DNA of 64,000 bases from Paralithodes platypus (taxonomy: Eukaryota; Arthropoda; Malacostraca; Decapoda; Lithodidae): positions 37,213,259 through 37,277,258 of the forward strand of contig CM064509.1 of assembly GCA_032716605.1 (NCBI GenBank), read 5' to 3'. Made by a program: the position numbers and the translations under genes. The notes under the pieces were generated by a model. It did not search any database and was not told the origin of the DNA. It saw nothing but the letters and a program-made list of their open reading frames with translations. This document shows positions 1 through 11,943 of this stretch, one piece after another. How positions within the stretch are numbered: the stretch's first letter is position 1; every line of letters begins with the position of its first letter.

Positions 1-1140
1 TTACGCAAATTATGAATGTGTTTATGGAGACGGGAGACAAAAGGTGGGTGGGTGGGAGGGAGAGAGGGAGTGATGGAGGGAGGAAGGAAGAAAGGAAGAA
101 AAGAAGACAGGTGTGTGTACAATCTGGAGGCGCCCGAGGCATATGGATGTCGTGGGATTTTCAACCTTCTAGTCTAGCATGTGTCTGATGTTCGTTGCCA
201 CCCGGGAGCCCACAGGGTGGAGAGAGAGTGAGAGAGTATTTACTTAGTAACATGAGTCATGAATGAATGGAGAGAGAGAGAGAAAGAAAGTGAGACATGC
301 GTATGTCGTTCGTATAGATAGCTTTCAGAATTGCATTTTTATGCTAGCAGACATTGCATTTTAGACACATGTGAAGTATGCACAGAAAAAGCTAGGCCAT
401 TGACTGTAAATAAAGTACGATATTATAGAGTAGATTTGAGGAGGGGTAGATGGAACGAGGCAGGTCAGTAAACAGACGAGGGAAGGGAGATAACCTTTCT
501 GGGAACTGAGCTAAATTTAGACTGGTGTCCAGTGGACTGGTGTCGAATGACGCTTGTGAAAGGGAAGGGCAGGTTGCCATCAGAAACACTTAGATATATT
601 TATTTGCAAGTAATATGCAATCTAAATGTATATTCGAGACCTACTTGAAGTATTTGTATGATAGTCATGACTATGTATAATCCAATATACGCGCGTAAGG
701 GCGTAGGCGAGATATAAGAAAGATGGTTGAGCACTTTTCGACACCCACACAGTTGTTATTCATTATTTACAAGATTACACAAAACAAATGTATTTGTGAA
801 GATTATTTTATGCATGCTGTATTCATACGAATTTAGTTGGTAGCCAAACTCAGACAGAGAGAGATGTTGTGGATGGAGGGAGGGAAGGGTCACCCACTGA
901 CCCACTGACCGTGTGATAATGATTGGAGTCACACTGAGAGGGGCAATTTTGGTGTGTCTTGGGGCAATTTTTGAACAAATAAAGTTCTATAATTACTTTT
1001 TTTGACAGAGAGAAAGTGTTATATACTTTTGCATGATATGATTGATAATCCCATCAATTTACAAAAGTAAATTGGTGGGATAAATTTTTGTTTTTGTATA
1101 TTGTCATCTCGATTGTAGACACGAAGATTTGAGTGACATA
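1..1140. other. unannotated left edge, purine-rich
   Basis: No credible gene is seen. The first 300 bases are rich in GGGA/GAGA simple sequence. A short motif, GGGGCAATTTT, occurs twice near 941-972. The rest is AT-rich unique-looking DNA. The only open frame is short and low in coding character. Confidence 0.5.
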
Positions 1141-1151
1141 ATGTATGAGCT

Positions 1152-1227
1152 GCTGTGGCCTAGTCAGTAATGTGACGGATTGGAAATCTCAAAGTATGGC
1201 AGGGCAGTGGGATCGAATCCAGGAGGG
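1152..1227 (+). repeat. tRNA-Ser-like SINE head
   Basis: The segment begins GCTGTGGCCTAGTCAG, which resembles a Pol III box A, and ends with GGGATCGAATCC, a good box B. Between them, GATTGGAAATC can fold as an anticodon arm with a GGA anticodon, and a long variable-arm-like stretch follows. This layout fits a tRNA-Ser-derived SINE promoter. The acceptor ends do not pair well and unrelated AT-rich sequence follows, so I read it as a SINE head or pseudo-tRNA, not a working tRNA gene. Confidence 0.55.
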
Positions 1228-1282
1228 GGTTATGGGGAAGGTTTTATACTGTTTAGAAATTTTTTGATAACAAAAATTGTTT

Positions 1283-1365
1283 ACAAGATCATGTCATTGT
1301 ATTCAAGCAATATGAAATATTCATAGAATATATCATATTGCAAGAATACAATGACATGACCTTGT
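1283..1365. repeat. imperfect palindrome, 33 bp arms
   Basis: The arms 1283-1315 and 1333-1365 are inverted copies matching at about 30 of 33 positions, with a 17 bp AT-rich spacer. The sequence could form a stable hairpin or be the core of a small foldback element. No target duplication was recognised. Confidence 0.7.
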
Positions 1366-1740
1366 TTTTTTTTGTTTTTTTTTTTTTATTATCATCTTAT
1401 AAGTAGGTTGGACATGATTTATTGAAACATAATGATTTTTTTACAATAAGATATATAAATATTGACTATAACAAACATATATATTGATATAGTGACCAAA
1501 AAGGCATATCACATGGATATCTTTGAAACTTATAAACTAAATAATAAAAGACATATTTATATAGTGAAAAAAGGCATATCACAGGGACATCTTTGTATCT
1601 AAAATTATGAGGTAGCGTGATCAGTTCAGTTAGGTCTAAGTTAGGTCAGGTAAGGTAGGGCACGAGTCCAGGGAAGGGGGCGTCACTCAGTAGTGCTTAT
1701 ACATATGGTAGTCCCTGAAGCAGTCCCCCAAGCAGAGTGT
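1366..1740. other. AT-rich DNA with a diverged direct repeat
   Basis: Two diverged direct copies of a segment containing AAAAAGGCATATCACA lie near 1480-1535 and 1550-1605. No gene is seen. The right edge meets the poly(T) that marks the 3' end of the minus-strand LINE. Confidence 0.45.
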
Positions 1741-1846
1741 AATTTTTTTTTTTTTTTTTTTTTTTTAAGAGACAATGAACGGAGGAAGGTAAAACATAAT
1801 GAACGGAGGAAGGTAAAACACAAATAAAACAAAAAGGTCCATGTGC

Positions 1847-3111
1847 CTAAAGGCATCCTCCATTCATAAATTTTTTGAAACAACTGGATTTAAACATTTG
1901 TAGATTGTAAGTTTGTGGAAAGCAATTCGAGGGAAGTGAATTCCAAAGAGTAGTAGCTCTGGGGATAAATGAATTCTGATAAGCAGAAGTTTTGCATTGT
2001 GGAGGAGAAAGTGTAAATTCATGGGCAATCTCAGCTGCCCTAGTTCTACGGGGAAAGATGTGGAGAGGCGGCACAATTGAAGCAAGTTCCTCGGAACAAT
2101 TGCTGTGAAAATATCTGTAGAATAATGCAAGGGATGCAACGTTTCTTCGTATGGATAATGTAGGAAGGTCCTGTGTGATTGCAGGGTTATTGATTAATCT
2201 AACAGCTCTATTTTGAATTTTGTCCAACTGCCTCAATGCAACCACTCCACTTCCACCCCACAGAGGTGAACAGTAATCCATCTGAGAACGCACATGGCTT
2301 TTATATATTACAGCCAACGGCTCGTCAGTGAAGAATTCTCGAACTCTGTACAGGAGTCCCAGTTTTTTAGAGGCATTCTTAGCAATGCTTCTAACATAAA
2401 GTGTCCAGCTCAAGTTAGTAGTTAATGTTACACCGAGAATGTCAATGCTAGGGGAAGTGGGAATATTTACATCATTACAAAATATATGGGAGTCAGTGAG
2501 ATTCTGTCGGTTAGAAAATTTAATGTACTTGGTTTTCTGTGCATTAAAGGAAACTAGATTATTTTGTCCCCATTCATTAATTCTAGAAAGGTCCTGGTTC
2601 AGAGAAATTGCAGTGTTTATTTTTGAATTTATAAGATCGGGTTGGGTGAAAGAATTGGTAAATGTGAAGGAACTGTGGAGTGTTGAGTCATCTGCGTAGG
2701 AATGTATTGGATTATGAGTGGTAGATATGAGATCATTGATATGAATGAGGAACAGAGTTGGGGCCAAAACTGATCCCTGGGGAACACCAGCATTTATTGA
2801 GTGAAATTGAGAATAAAGGCCATCTACCATTACACATATTTTTCTGTTATGAAGATAAGAAGAAATTAGTGGAACTAATGATGCAAGGCCGTAGTGTGAC
2901 ATCTTCGACAATAAGGATTGATGCCAGACTCTATCAAATGCCTTTGATATATCCAGTGCTATTGTATGTGTTTCACCATGTTGGTCTCTAGCTTGGTTGA
3001 TTTGATGCGTAAGAAGGCAAAGAATGTCTGCAGTTGATCGACATCGTCTAAAACCATATTGCCTATCACTGATTAATTTATTATTCTCAAGATGCTTAAT
3101 TATGTGATTAT
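1847..3111 (-). pseudogene. LINE reverse transcriptase, palm to C-terminus
   Basis: The frame reads without a stop from the TTAA junction at 3112 down to 1847. It contains the fingers-palm block ALDISKAFDRVWH, then GVPQGSVLAP, then the catalytic YADDS, and ends with the thumb and C-terminal region typical of jockey-type elements. About 420 residues are present. The N-terminal part of the same enzyme resumes at 6312 on the far side of the inserted element in a compatible frame. The protein would copy element RNA at a nicked genomic site. This half is well preserved, so the insertion is probably not ancient. Confidence 0.85.
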
Positions 3112-3755
3112 TTAACCCTCTCGCATCTATAGGACGCGATCAAGTCATAACGCCACCCCTCCAAGAGTGCTCGTATGACGCAATCGCGTCATAATGCCAC
3201 CTGTAAGTTAGAAATATTCGCCAAAAATAAGTTTATGACTCGATTTTGACTCAATTTGGACTGGTAAGTTAGGCATCAGTAAGTTACAAAAGTAAGTATC
3301 TAGCAACCCCATAGCGTCCCTCTCTGAGGAGCGCGGGCCTCTGTAAAGTCAGTAGTTTCCTGGCCCCCAGACTGTGAGGCAGGGTCCCGGCCCTTTAAAT
3401 TCTGGGCTCCCTCCCTCTGGCCCACCATGCCTAGCTATAGGCAGGCAATTATGGATTATTTCATCTACCCAGTGAAAGTGTTTAGTGAATAATTCGAACT
3501 ATATATGTATATATGATGTTACTTGTGACTTTTGGTGACTGAGGGGAGTGAATCCTGGTTAACCCCTTGAGTATTGATGCAGTTTTGTCTAGGTATCATT
3601 GTTGACTTTACACTATTTTTTGCTTGAAAGACAAATATAATTATCAATAAAAACTGCCTACGAAATAAATACATTATAATCACGAAGATGTCACAGGAAT
3701 GCTTACAGGAAGTATGGTAAGTACTCTATGGAATTTTAGTTATATTACAGTATAT

Positions 3756-3795
<40 letters not shown>

Positions 3796-3821
3796 GCCTA
3801 TATACAGTATATAACAGCCCC

Positions 3822-4325
3822 AAGGTCCCGAGCAAGCCCAAGGCCCATAATCGAGTATTTATATTATTATTATATTTGTATTTTATTTTTTATTTATATA
3901 TATATTTGATTATTTATTATTTATTATTTTATTTATTTAATTTTATTTACGTTTATTTTATTTATTTTATATATATATATACCGTATATATTTGTTTTGT
4001 TATTCCTGTTCCCCAGGGTGTCTAGCAGATCAGCCCAAAGGTACTGAGCAAGCCCAAGGCCCATAATCGAGTATTTATATTATTATTATATTTCTTATTT
4101 TATTTATTTTATTTATATATACGTATATATAATTATATATAATATTATATATATATATATATGAATATATATATATATATACGTATATACCCGGTATATA
4201 TATATATTTTTTCTTTATTATTCCTGTTCCCCAGGCTGTCTAGCAGATCAGCCCCAAGGTCCCGAGCAAGCCCAAGGCCCATAATCGAGTATTTATATTA
4301 TTATTATATTTTTTATTTTATTTAT

Positions 4326-4390
<65 letters not shown>

Positions 4391-4576
4391 GTATATACCC
4401 GGTATATATATATTTTTGTTTTCTTTATTATTCCTATTCCCCAGGCTGTCTAGCGGATCAGCCCCAAGGTCCCGAGCAAGCCCAAGGCCCATAATCGAGT
4501 ATTTATATTATTATTATATTTTTTATTTTATTTATTTATTCATTTTATTTATATATACTGTATATATATATATAAA

Positions 4577-4607
<31 letters not shown>

Positions 4608-4631
4608 TATATATTTTATATACAGTATATA

Positions 4632-4704
<73 letters not shown>

Positions 4705-4850
4705 ATATACTGTATATATCCTGGTATATATATATATTTTTTTTTTTTTTTTTTTGTATTCCTGTTCCCCAGGGTGTCTAGCGGATCAGCCCCAAGGTCC
4801 CGAGCAAGCCCAAGGCCCATAATCGAGTATTTATATTATTATTACATTTT
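3822..4850 (-). repeat. array of five SINE-tail units with (TA)n
   Basis: The phrase CAAGCCCAAGGCCCATAATC occurs five times, near 3833, 4051, 4267, 4478 and 4806, each followed by TATTATTATTATA and a (TA)n tract. In the later units it is preceded by TTCCTGTTCCCCAG. On the minus strand these units match the 3' part of the SINE-like copy at 62640-62880. The array therefore seems to be a locally amplified SINE tail plus its microsatellite. Long translations of Tyr-Ile repeats here are artefacts. Confidence 0.75.
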
Positions 4851-4916
4851 TATTTTATTTATATATTTATTTATTTGATTTGATTTATTTCATTTTATTT
4901 ATATTTGTATTTCATT

Positions 4917-5032
<116 letters not shown>

Positions 5033-5129
5033 TATACATTATATTTATATATTTATATAAATGTTGTACATTGTGGCAAAGATATACAACTGTATAAACA
5101 TTCTCATATATTTACATAACAATAACAAT

Positions 5130-5935
5130 GCATGAAAACAATTGCGCATAGCTCGCGAACCAATAACGCTATATTATTTTTGTTTTCACCATTAGAAAGA
5201 GCATAATTTTCCGATGACGGTGATATAAACAGTTATATACGTATCCGAGCAAATAAACCAATGCCGAGGTGGGGAACAGCTCGGAACCCGGCTAGCATTG
5301 GCGGAAAAGAGACGGGTGAAGCGTAAATGTTCGCATTTTGGCTCTTCATTTCAAATATTCATAGCGCAAAAAGTATTTGTCCTAGGAACTTCTAGTTTGT
5401 TTTATACTCATCAGCATTATTTGCCATATTCATACAGCTTAAATTTAAAACCATACACTTCGTAGCGACGAAATAAATTGAAAATGTTATAAACCATATT
5501 TTTGTTTTTTTCGGTCACTGCATGGAAACAATTGCGCATAGCTCGCGAACCAATTACGCTATATTATTTTTGTTTTTACCGTTGGAAAGAGCAAAATGTT
5601 TCGATTCTGGTGATATATACAGTTAAATACGTATCCGAGCAAATAACGCAACCACGAGGTGGGGAACAGCTCGGAACCCGGCTAGCATCGCCGGAACAGA
5701 GATGGGTGAAGCATAAATATTCACATTTTGGCTCTTCATTTCAAATATTCATAGCGCAAAAAGTATGTGTCCTAGGAACTTCTAGTTTGTTTTATACTCA
5801 TCAGCATTATTTTCCGTATTCAGACAGCCAAAATCTAAAACCATACACTTCGTAGCAACGAAATAAATTGAAAATGTTATAAACCATATCAATCAAAAAA
5901 AAAAAACTTTTTCGGTCACTGCTTGAGAACTATTG
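5130..5935. repeat. tandem duplication, about 390 bp unit
   Basis: The segments starting at 5130 and 5519 are close copies of about 375 bp. Shared landmarks are CAATTGCGCATAGCTCGCGA, GGGGAACAGCTCGGAACC and TTTTATACTCATCAGCATTA. A third, shorter and diverged start follows near 5910. The unit has no credible coding frame. Confidence 0.85.
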
Positions 5936-6311
5936 AATATAAACCATTTCTGTTTTCAGATTTGGAAAGAGGAGAAAAAATACTATTATTTGAGCAAAAA
6001 CAAATATATGGTCATCACTCACAATTTAGAGCTAGGACGGTGTGAAGACAATTGCATGGGAAATAATTGTATTCCGGACTCATTTACACTTTCATATTTC
6101 GATTTATTTACATTTTTTTTTTTGTATCATGTACTATAAATATTCCTCTTTCCATTGACATATGATACATCACAATAAACAGCATTCTGGTGGATGAAAA
6201 TACAGAAAAACACAAGGCTTCGAAAACTCGCCCAGCCTGATATTTCATGGGAAATTAGACAAGGTCTTACCGCAAGTTAGATAATTAAGTTGCTGGATGC
6301 GGGAGGGTTAA

Positions 6312-7520
6312 TATAATTTCAAAGACTTTACCAAGAGTGGAAGTTATAGCTATTGGTCTGTAGTTTGATGGATCTGAAGAGGCACCTTTTTTAGGAACTG
6401 GATGGATGTTTGCTTCTTTCCAGGGTACTGGGAAGCATGAGGTATGAGTACACAGACGGAAAAATGTTGCCAATACAGGAGCGAGCACCAAGGAGCAATT
6501 CTTAAGTACTATTGGAGGAATTTCAGAACAGGAGCCTTATCTAGTGAGAGGTTCTGCAAAATAGTTTTGACATGTCTGGTGTGGATCTTAAGTGAGGGAA
6601 TTTCAGGCGAATTAAAATTAAGTACAGGGACATCTTGATTTATTTCATCTAAGGTTGAGTTGGTGGAGAAAATATCCGCAAGAAGGTTAGCTTTACCTCG
6701 TGGGTCACTTACAAGATTGCCAGTCGGAGATTTTAATGGTGGAATGGATGAAGCAGTAGTGAAGTTGGATTTGAATGAGTTAAGAGTAGATCAAAATATT
6801 TTGTTATCATTTGGATTATTTAGAAGTTTATTTGCCTGCTTGTGGAGAAAGTTTGATTTAGTTAGGTTTAATACAGTTTTGGCATGATTTCTGATGTTTC
6901 TAAAGTAATTAAAGGCTTCATGTGTTTTTGATCTTGTGTATGCATTGTAGGCTATTGCTTTTTGTTCAGTTACTCTAGCACAATTATGGTCAAACCATTT
7001 AGGTGAATTAGATCTGTTACTGTACTTTTGATGAGGAATAAAAGTTTCCATTCCAATTTTTACAAAATCTTGTATGTGGCTCAAGGTGGAGTGTGCATCA
7101 TTAGAAAAGAAAGAGTTCCAGGGAATATCAATAAAGAAACCTTGAAGACCCTCCCAGTCTGCCCTATCGTAATGCCATTTAGTCACCAAAACAGGTTCAG
7201 AGTGGGAATGTGTGGTAGGTGATAGACAGGTGGCCTGTATCAGACAGTGATCAGAAGATCCAAGCGGGGACCTCACTGTAACATCATAATTTTCTGAATT
7301 GGTTGTTAAAATTAAGTCCAGTAGGTGGGAATTATGATTAGGATTATCTGGTACACGGGTGGGTTGGTTGACTAGTTGAGTGAGATTAAATGAGTCTGCA
7401 AATAGCTCACATTCAAGACCAGCATCATCAGTCCTGGCTGAATGAGTGAGCCATTCAACATTATGGACATTAAAATCACCTAACACAGTGATTTCAGAAG
7501 AAGCATTTAAGCATATGCTA
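6312..7520 (-). pseudogene. LINE endonuclease end, linker and RT start
   Basis: From the right, the frame gives the endonuclease catalytic block VLGDFNVHN, then SPLGSSDHCLI, the C-terminal end of the nuclease, then a basic linker ending near 6791. After a frame change near 6520 the RT N-terminus continues with VPWKEANIHPVPKKG and NYRPIAITSTLGKVFE, ending at the TTAA element. Endonuclease Asp/Asn and SDH signatures are present. The piece joins the RT half at 1847-3111 across the 3.2 kb insertion. The break near 6520 and a stop near 6790 mean no intact protein. Confidence 0.8.
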
Positions 7521-7835
7521 TAGGGGTGCAATGCCTGGTGAGTTATCTGCTCAACAGGTGGCGTTGTGTGTGTGTAAGAGTGAGAGTCCGAGTGTAGGGG
7601 GTGAGACAGTGAAGCACGGGAACGAGGTGGGTTCAGAGATGGGGTCGTTTCGGGCCATGAGTGAGCACCGTGCCTCATGTGAAGGCAAGATGGCAGGTGC
7701 TCGTTGTACTCTACGTGCTTCACATGTCTCACTCCCTAGACTGGAACAAGACCTCACAGGCTTCACTGTTCATTGTAAAGCAGTGAATGTTAAGGCTCTC
7801 AGCCTATGCCCGAGAGGAAGTAAGTTGGAATATAG

Positions 7836-7871
<36 letters not shown>
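7521..7871 (+). mobile_element. SINE-like retroposon copy A
   Basis: This roughly 320 bp unit ends in TTGGAATATAG followed by a pure A tract (about 7838-7871). It interrupts the LINE endonuclease frame. A second copy in opposite orientation lies at 15374-15662, matching along its length including the start GGGGNNCAATGCC. No clear box A/B was seen, so the origin is unknown. No target duplication was identified. Confidence 0.75.
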
Positions 7872-7878
<7 letters not shown>

Positions 7879-8393
7879 CTGAGTTGTGAGGACAGAGAAT
7901 CAAAAAGACTTTGCTCTGGAGGAGTATTTGGGGAACGGTAGATTCAACATATGTATTTAAATTTAGCAGCAGAAATTAATTTGTATATAGAATAATCAAA
8001 ATAGGGACAATTGAAACTAGCAACCTCCTCCAGGGCAATTTCAGATTTTGCGAAGCAACATACACCTCCTTTAGGTCTGAAATTTTGGAGCAGTTGATAA
8101 CCTGGAAAATTAAATCTAGACGTGTCAGATGTGGATGTTACTTGAGTCTCTGTCAAAAAAAGGAGAGTAGGGGATTCTGCTTGAAGAAATTGGTGTACAG
8201 AATTGATGTTAGAGTGAAGTCCCCTTATATTACTAAAGAAAAAGCTGCACCGACGAGCAGCTTTGGGACGTTGCAATGCTCTTGACACAGTCGCATGATG
8301 ACGACTGGGAGGGCCCTGTGTCAATGACCCAACCCTGCCGGGGGTGGATATCCGAGGGACCACCAGGTTTGCTCTTAACAATTGTACTGCCAT
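7872..8393 (-). pseudogene. LINE endonuclease N-terminal part
   Basis: From about 8393 the minus strand encodes a short leader and then the start of an AP-endonuclease-type domain: FFFSNIRGLHSNINSVHQFL, then LLFLTETQ, whose Glu is a catalytic residue in this family. The frame continues past one TGA near 7941 into a segment with IYRSPNTPPEQSLFDSL before the SINE-like insertion at 7871. It belongs to the same LINE as 1847-7520. The domain nicks target DNA to prime reverse transcription in this family. Confidence 0.75.
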
Positions 8394-8669
8394 ATTTATT
8401 AGGTAAGTGTATGGTGTTACATGTATGATATGTAGTGGGAAGAGTAGTGTTTTATGGATAGAGGATAGCGATGTAGGGCAATGTCGTGAAGTTGGATGTG
8501 TATGTTATATAAAGAGGGTTTTCCTGATACCCCTGATGTGTGAGGCAGAAATATATGTATCCAGCTACCAAGGCCTGGGAGAGAAAATGGAATTCAGGCT
8601 ATTCCCTGAGTCTCCCGAAACCTTGGCGGTAGTATTTCCCTGGGCGGGACTGCCTACCCCTACTACCTA

Positions 8670-10349
8670 CTAAAAAACCTTGCACTCGTGGCACATTGTG
8701 GTGACTTTTTTGGTTGTTGGGGCTCTCCTGGAGGTGTTTATGCAGACGTGACACTTCAGCTGCCTGTGACGAGTGCCAACCAGTTCCGTGTGGATTGGGA
8801 AGTGTCTTTCCACCCCCACCTGGATGCGGTCAGGGACGTGATCCCCACGCCATGACGTACACCTGTGAGTGGGGGTGCCATACTTCGTCAGGAGTTGATA
8901 TGACACTTTGTAGACAAATTCCCTGAATTTGAGTTTTTAATTTGGTGCCATATCTCTCTTGACCAACGACAAGTTGTAGGCGTTGAGCATCGTGATGTCA
9001 ACTAGGTGGAGGAAGAGCTTGTGATACCACTGCACAGTCTTCCTCAGACACTCAATGCCTGCCAGTTGACAATCTGTCTTGTCCACCAGGCACATGTTCT
9101 TGGTGTAGTCCACTACCAAGTCGGGCTTATGGATGATCTTCTTTGTTCGGTAGTGGACTTTACCAGAGTCCACCTGGGCACCTGTGTGGACTGTCGAAAG
9201 CAGGTGAACGTCTCTTTTGCCTTTCCACTTCAGGGCTACCACATTCCCGGACTTTTCCAGTTGTTTGTATTTCTGCCCCCTTCGTCGCCTTCTTCGGATA
9301 TGCCTCTCGCCGTGTTCCTGGACCAGTTCGTCGTCAGAAGGTGTGTCGCTGGAGGAGGGATCTGAAAGAAGAATGACATTATCTGCGAACTTGGGCATAA
9401 ACTTTCTTGTCTTTCTGACAGTCCCATATGACCCCGTTTGGTTGTCATGATGAAACTGGCAGAGAGCAGGAGAAGTACACCAATTGTCAGTGTACAAGAT
9501 GTGGCCATTGCCAAGGTAAGGTGCCAACTTTTTCCTAACGATGGCACCTGACATGCCCATGGGGTCATTGGCAGCGACTTTTGGTATGTCAATGTTAGTT
9601 CCTGTATACACGATCATGTCCAGCACTATACCTGTCTCACAGTCGCACAACACGAAGAGCTTGATTCCAAACCTATGCCTCTTCAAGGGGATATATTGCT
9701 TGAAAACAAGACGTCCTTTGAAGAGCACGAGCGACTCATCAATCACCAAATTGAGGAAGGGGTAAAAGTATTTCTTGTACCTCGCCAACAACATGGTGAA
9801 CACCACCCGAACTTTCCATATCCTGGCAATCCTGTTAGGATTTTCGTTGTCTGCAAAGTGCATAAATCTTAGCAGCAACAAAAATCTGTCACGAGTCATG
9901 TACTTATTGAAAGTTGGGGTGGCGATGAGAGGGTTGTGCTTCCAATAATGTTGTAGCACATGCTTCTTGCAAAGAGGCATGAGGAACAACAAGGCAAAGA
10001 ACGTCATGAACTTATTCACAGTCGTATCAATCCAGCCTTGTATTCTTGCTTTTGGAGAAAGGATGTCCAGTTTGCCAAACACCCACCTGTAGTAGGCGTT
10101 TGTTTGGGCAACTATGCACGTCATAATCTCCATGTCGAAAAAAGCGAGGAAGAAATCCATCTCGTTTGCGACGTCGTCACAGGGCCAGTCAGCAGTTGTA
10201 CCTGACCTACCAGCATCAAACTGGGGCATGTCAGGCACAAAATGATCCCCGTCAGACCACACAAACGTATGAATGTTGGCGTCGCGGATTGGAATCTCGT
10301 CTGCGTGTGCGCCACCATCAGACAACTCACTGTCATGATCGCGATACAA
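8670..10349 (-). pseudogene. piggyBac transposase, one in-frame stop
   Basis: The 470-residue frame (8937-10349) is a DDD transposase of the piggyBac superfamily. The three catalytic aspartates sit in LVIDESLVLFKGR (about residue 204), ILYTDNWCTSP (about 288) and MCLVDKTDCQ (about 423). An acidic then Arg-rich insert occurs near 330-357. A single TAA at the 8937 end is followed in the same frame by about 88 more residues ending with a Cys-rich zinc-binding domain containing CHVC and CHEC, the usual piggyBac C-terminal end-binding domain. The gene is therefore one stop codon away from full length in this region. The enzyme family cuts and pastes at TTAA. Where MGGVD is common in the family, this copy has MCLVD. 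Confidence 0.88.
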
Positions 10350-10424
10350 CGCTTCATCATCACCCTCCTCACCACTAGAAGGATGCCCTTCTTCATTTCT
10401 TGACCTTCGTTTGACTCACTGCCA

Positions 10425-11270
10425 CTATCCACTCCCCCCCCCCCCACTCTCCCGTGCTGCGTCGTCGTCGTCGTACTCCTGGCTGTCAACATCCTGGGAA
10501 TCCCCAAACAGAAGGGCGTTGTATTTTGATAGTGTTAGGGTCCTCATCCGTCTACTAACACGTGCAGGCGTATTGTGGGCAGGGGCAGAAGGGCCGGCAA
10601 GGGCGGCGTCGGCAGGGGGGGCGTCGGCAGGTCCAGCAGTGGTGGGTGGTGCAGAGGTCGTGGACGCAGGCAATATAATTGTTGTCCCTGTCGCCCCTTT
10701 CCCTTTCCCTTTGCCTTTCCCTTTCCCTTTCCCTTGGGCAGGGGCAGAAGGGCCGGCAGGGGCAGCAGAGGCGGCTGGTGGTAGTGGTGGCATGGTGACA
10801 GTGGCAGGCGTACAAGTATTTTTACCTACGCCAGTCCCTTTTCTCCTAGTGGCCCCCGCAGGTCCTGCAGCCCCAGGGCGGCCTCCTGCGTCGGTGCTAC
10901 TGGTGGCAGGGGTGGCAGTGCTGATAGTGGTGGTGGTAGTGGTGGTAGCAGTTGCCTGGGTGGTGGTGGCAGTGTCCCCAAAGGCCAATGACCTCTGTGC
11001 ACTGCCCCTGCTTGCACGTGTTTTACGTACTTTACGTGCGGGTGCTTCGTCTTCCGAGCTATATGGAGTGTTGTAATGGTAGCTTGGGTTTCTGGCAGCC
11101 ACCCTCTGCCTTCCACGGCTGCTGACACCACCAGAAGGAAGGCTGGTTGTGTCATCAGGGCGCGAGCATGAGGGACGTGAGGGCTCCATAGCTAGTGCTT
11201 GTGTACTAGCGTGTACTGCTCGTACGCGCGCAACCCGAGCGAATTGGGTGGTGGAATCGAGAGTTGCCAA
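10425..11270 (-). pseudogene. piggyBac transposase N-terminal disordered region
   Basis: A 281-residue minus-strand frame starts at 11270. It is low complexity, with runs of Thr, Ala-Pro and a (Gly-Lys)n stretch near 10705-10740, and ends in an acidic SQEYDDDD-type segment. Acidic, disordered N-termini are usual upstream of the catalytic core in piggyBac transposases. The frame changes between here and the core near a run of C at 10433-10445, where a homopolymer slip or sequence error would shift it. I infer it is the N-terminal part of the same transposase. Confidence 0.6.
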
Positions 11271-11412
11271 GTAGTACTATACCCACACCAATTTGTAGCC
11301 GCCTGACTGTAAGCCCGCGGTTTTGGTAGGCATTTAAAAACCTGGATCTTGAGAGTCTTCCTGCAGTCGCCCGGGGAAACTCTTAAGAGTCTTGCCGCAC
11401 TTTCCCGGTTAA

Positions 11413-11749
11413 TATCACAACTCATAATGTTTTGTTTAATTTAGTTGCGTTTCACAGCTCGACCAATACTTCAGATATCTATAATTCAGTAAAGTTTCAT
11501 ATTCTTGCTTCCATTATGAAGTGTTGACTGAACTATGGCAGTCACCGATGTTTTGTTTGTTATTACTCAGGATAAGCATAATGATAATAGTATAAGATAC
11601 ATAAAGATAGATTAACTGCTTGTATTACAAGCAGGTACCCGGCGGAGTATCATGGATTTAATATATGTAGTTCAAACAAGTGTGAATGTAGGTAGTGTGA
11701 GCGTGAGTACAGTTCAAAGAAAATAATGAAACAAAAACAGGTCTACCGA
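11413..11749. other. no gene recognised
   Basis: AT-rich unique-looking sequence between the piggyBac right end and the next repeat. I see no coding frame or repeat in it. Confidence 0.5.
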
Positions 11750-11910
11750 CCCCTCTAGGCTGCATGTCCACTAAAATACTGAAGCTCAAGTGTCCAAACA
11801 GTGGTTTAGAGTGGTTAAGGGAACATTGGAATGGAAAGTATTGCCCTGGGACTAGTGTCTGCAGCGGGATTAGGAGATGTTAGTAGGGGACAATTGGGTT
11901 AGTAATATAA
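11750..11910 (+). repeat. dispersed repeat, partner at 42735-42905
   Basis: This segment matches, in reverse orientation, 42735-42905. Shared landmarks include AGTGTCCAAACAGTGGTTTA and TTAGTAGGGGACA. Both copies sit near LINE tail fragments, so it may be part of a LINE, but no domain is recognised. Confidence 0.6.
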
Positions 11911-11943
11911 CTCGGTTGTAAGTGATAAGGAAGTAACAAGGAG

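Larger units (their letters stand above)
8667..11412 (-). mobile_element. piggyBac element with near-intact transposase
   Basis: The element contains a transposase on the minus strand and ends on the right at TTAA (11409-11412). The reversed terminus reads TTAACCGGGAAAGTGCGGC. Inside it, GAGTCTTCCTGCAG and GAGTCTTGCCGCA form a diverged subterminal direct repeat. The same end structure occurs at 32100-32823. The left terminus was not found: the transposase C-terminus at about 8670 is followed by the jockey LINE 5' region, so the left end may be lost or displaced by that LINE. Confidence 0.75.

Noticed and set aside
1152..1227. Functional tRNA-Ser gene
   Set aside because: Box A and B are good but acceptor ends do not pair and SINE-like context is likely.
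10411..11076. Plus-strand 221-residue Val/Ala-rich ORF
   Set aside because: It is the reverse of the low-complexity transposase N-terminus and has no domain.
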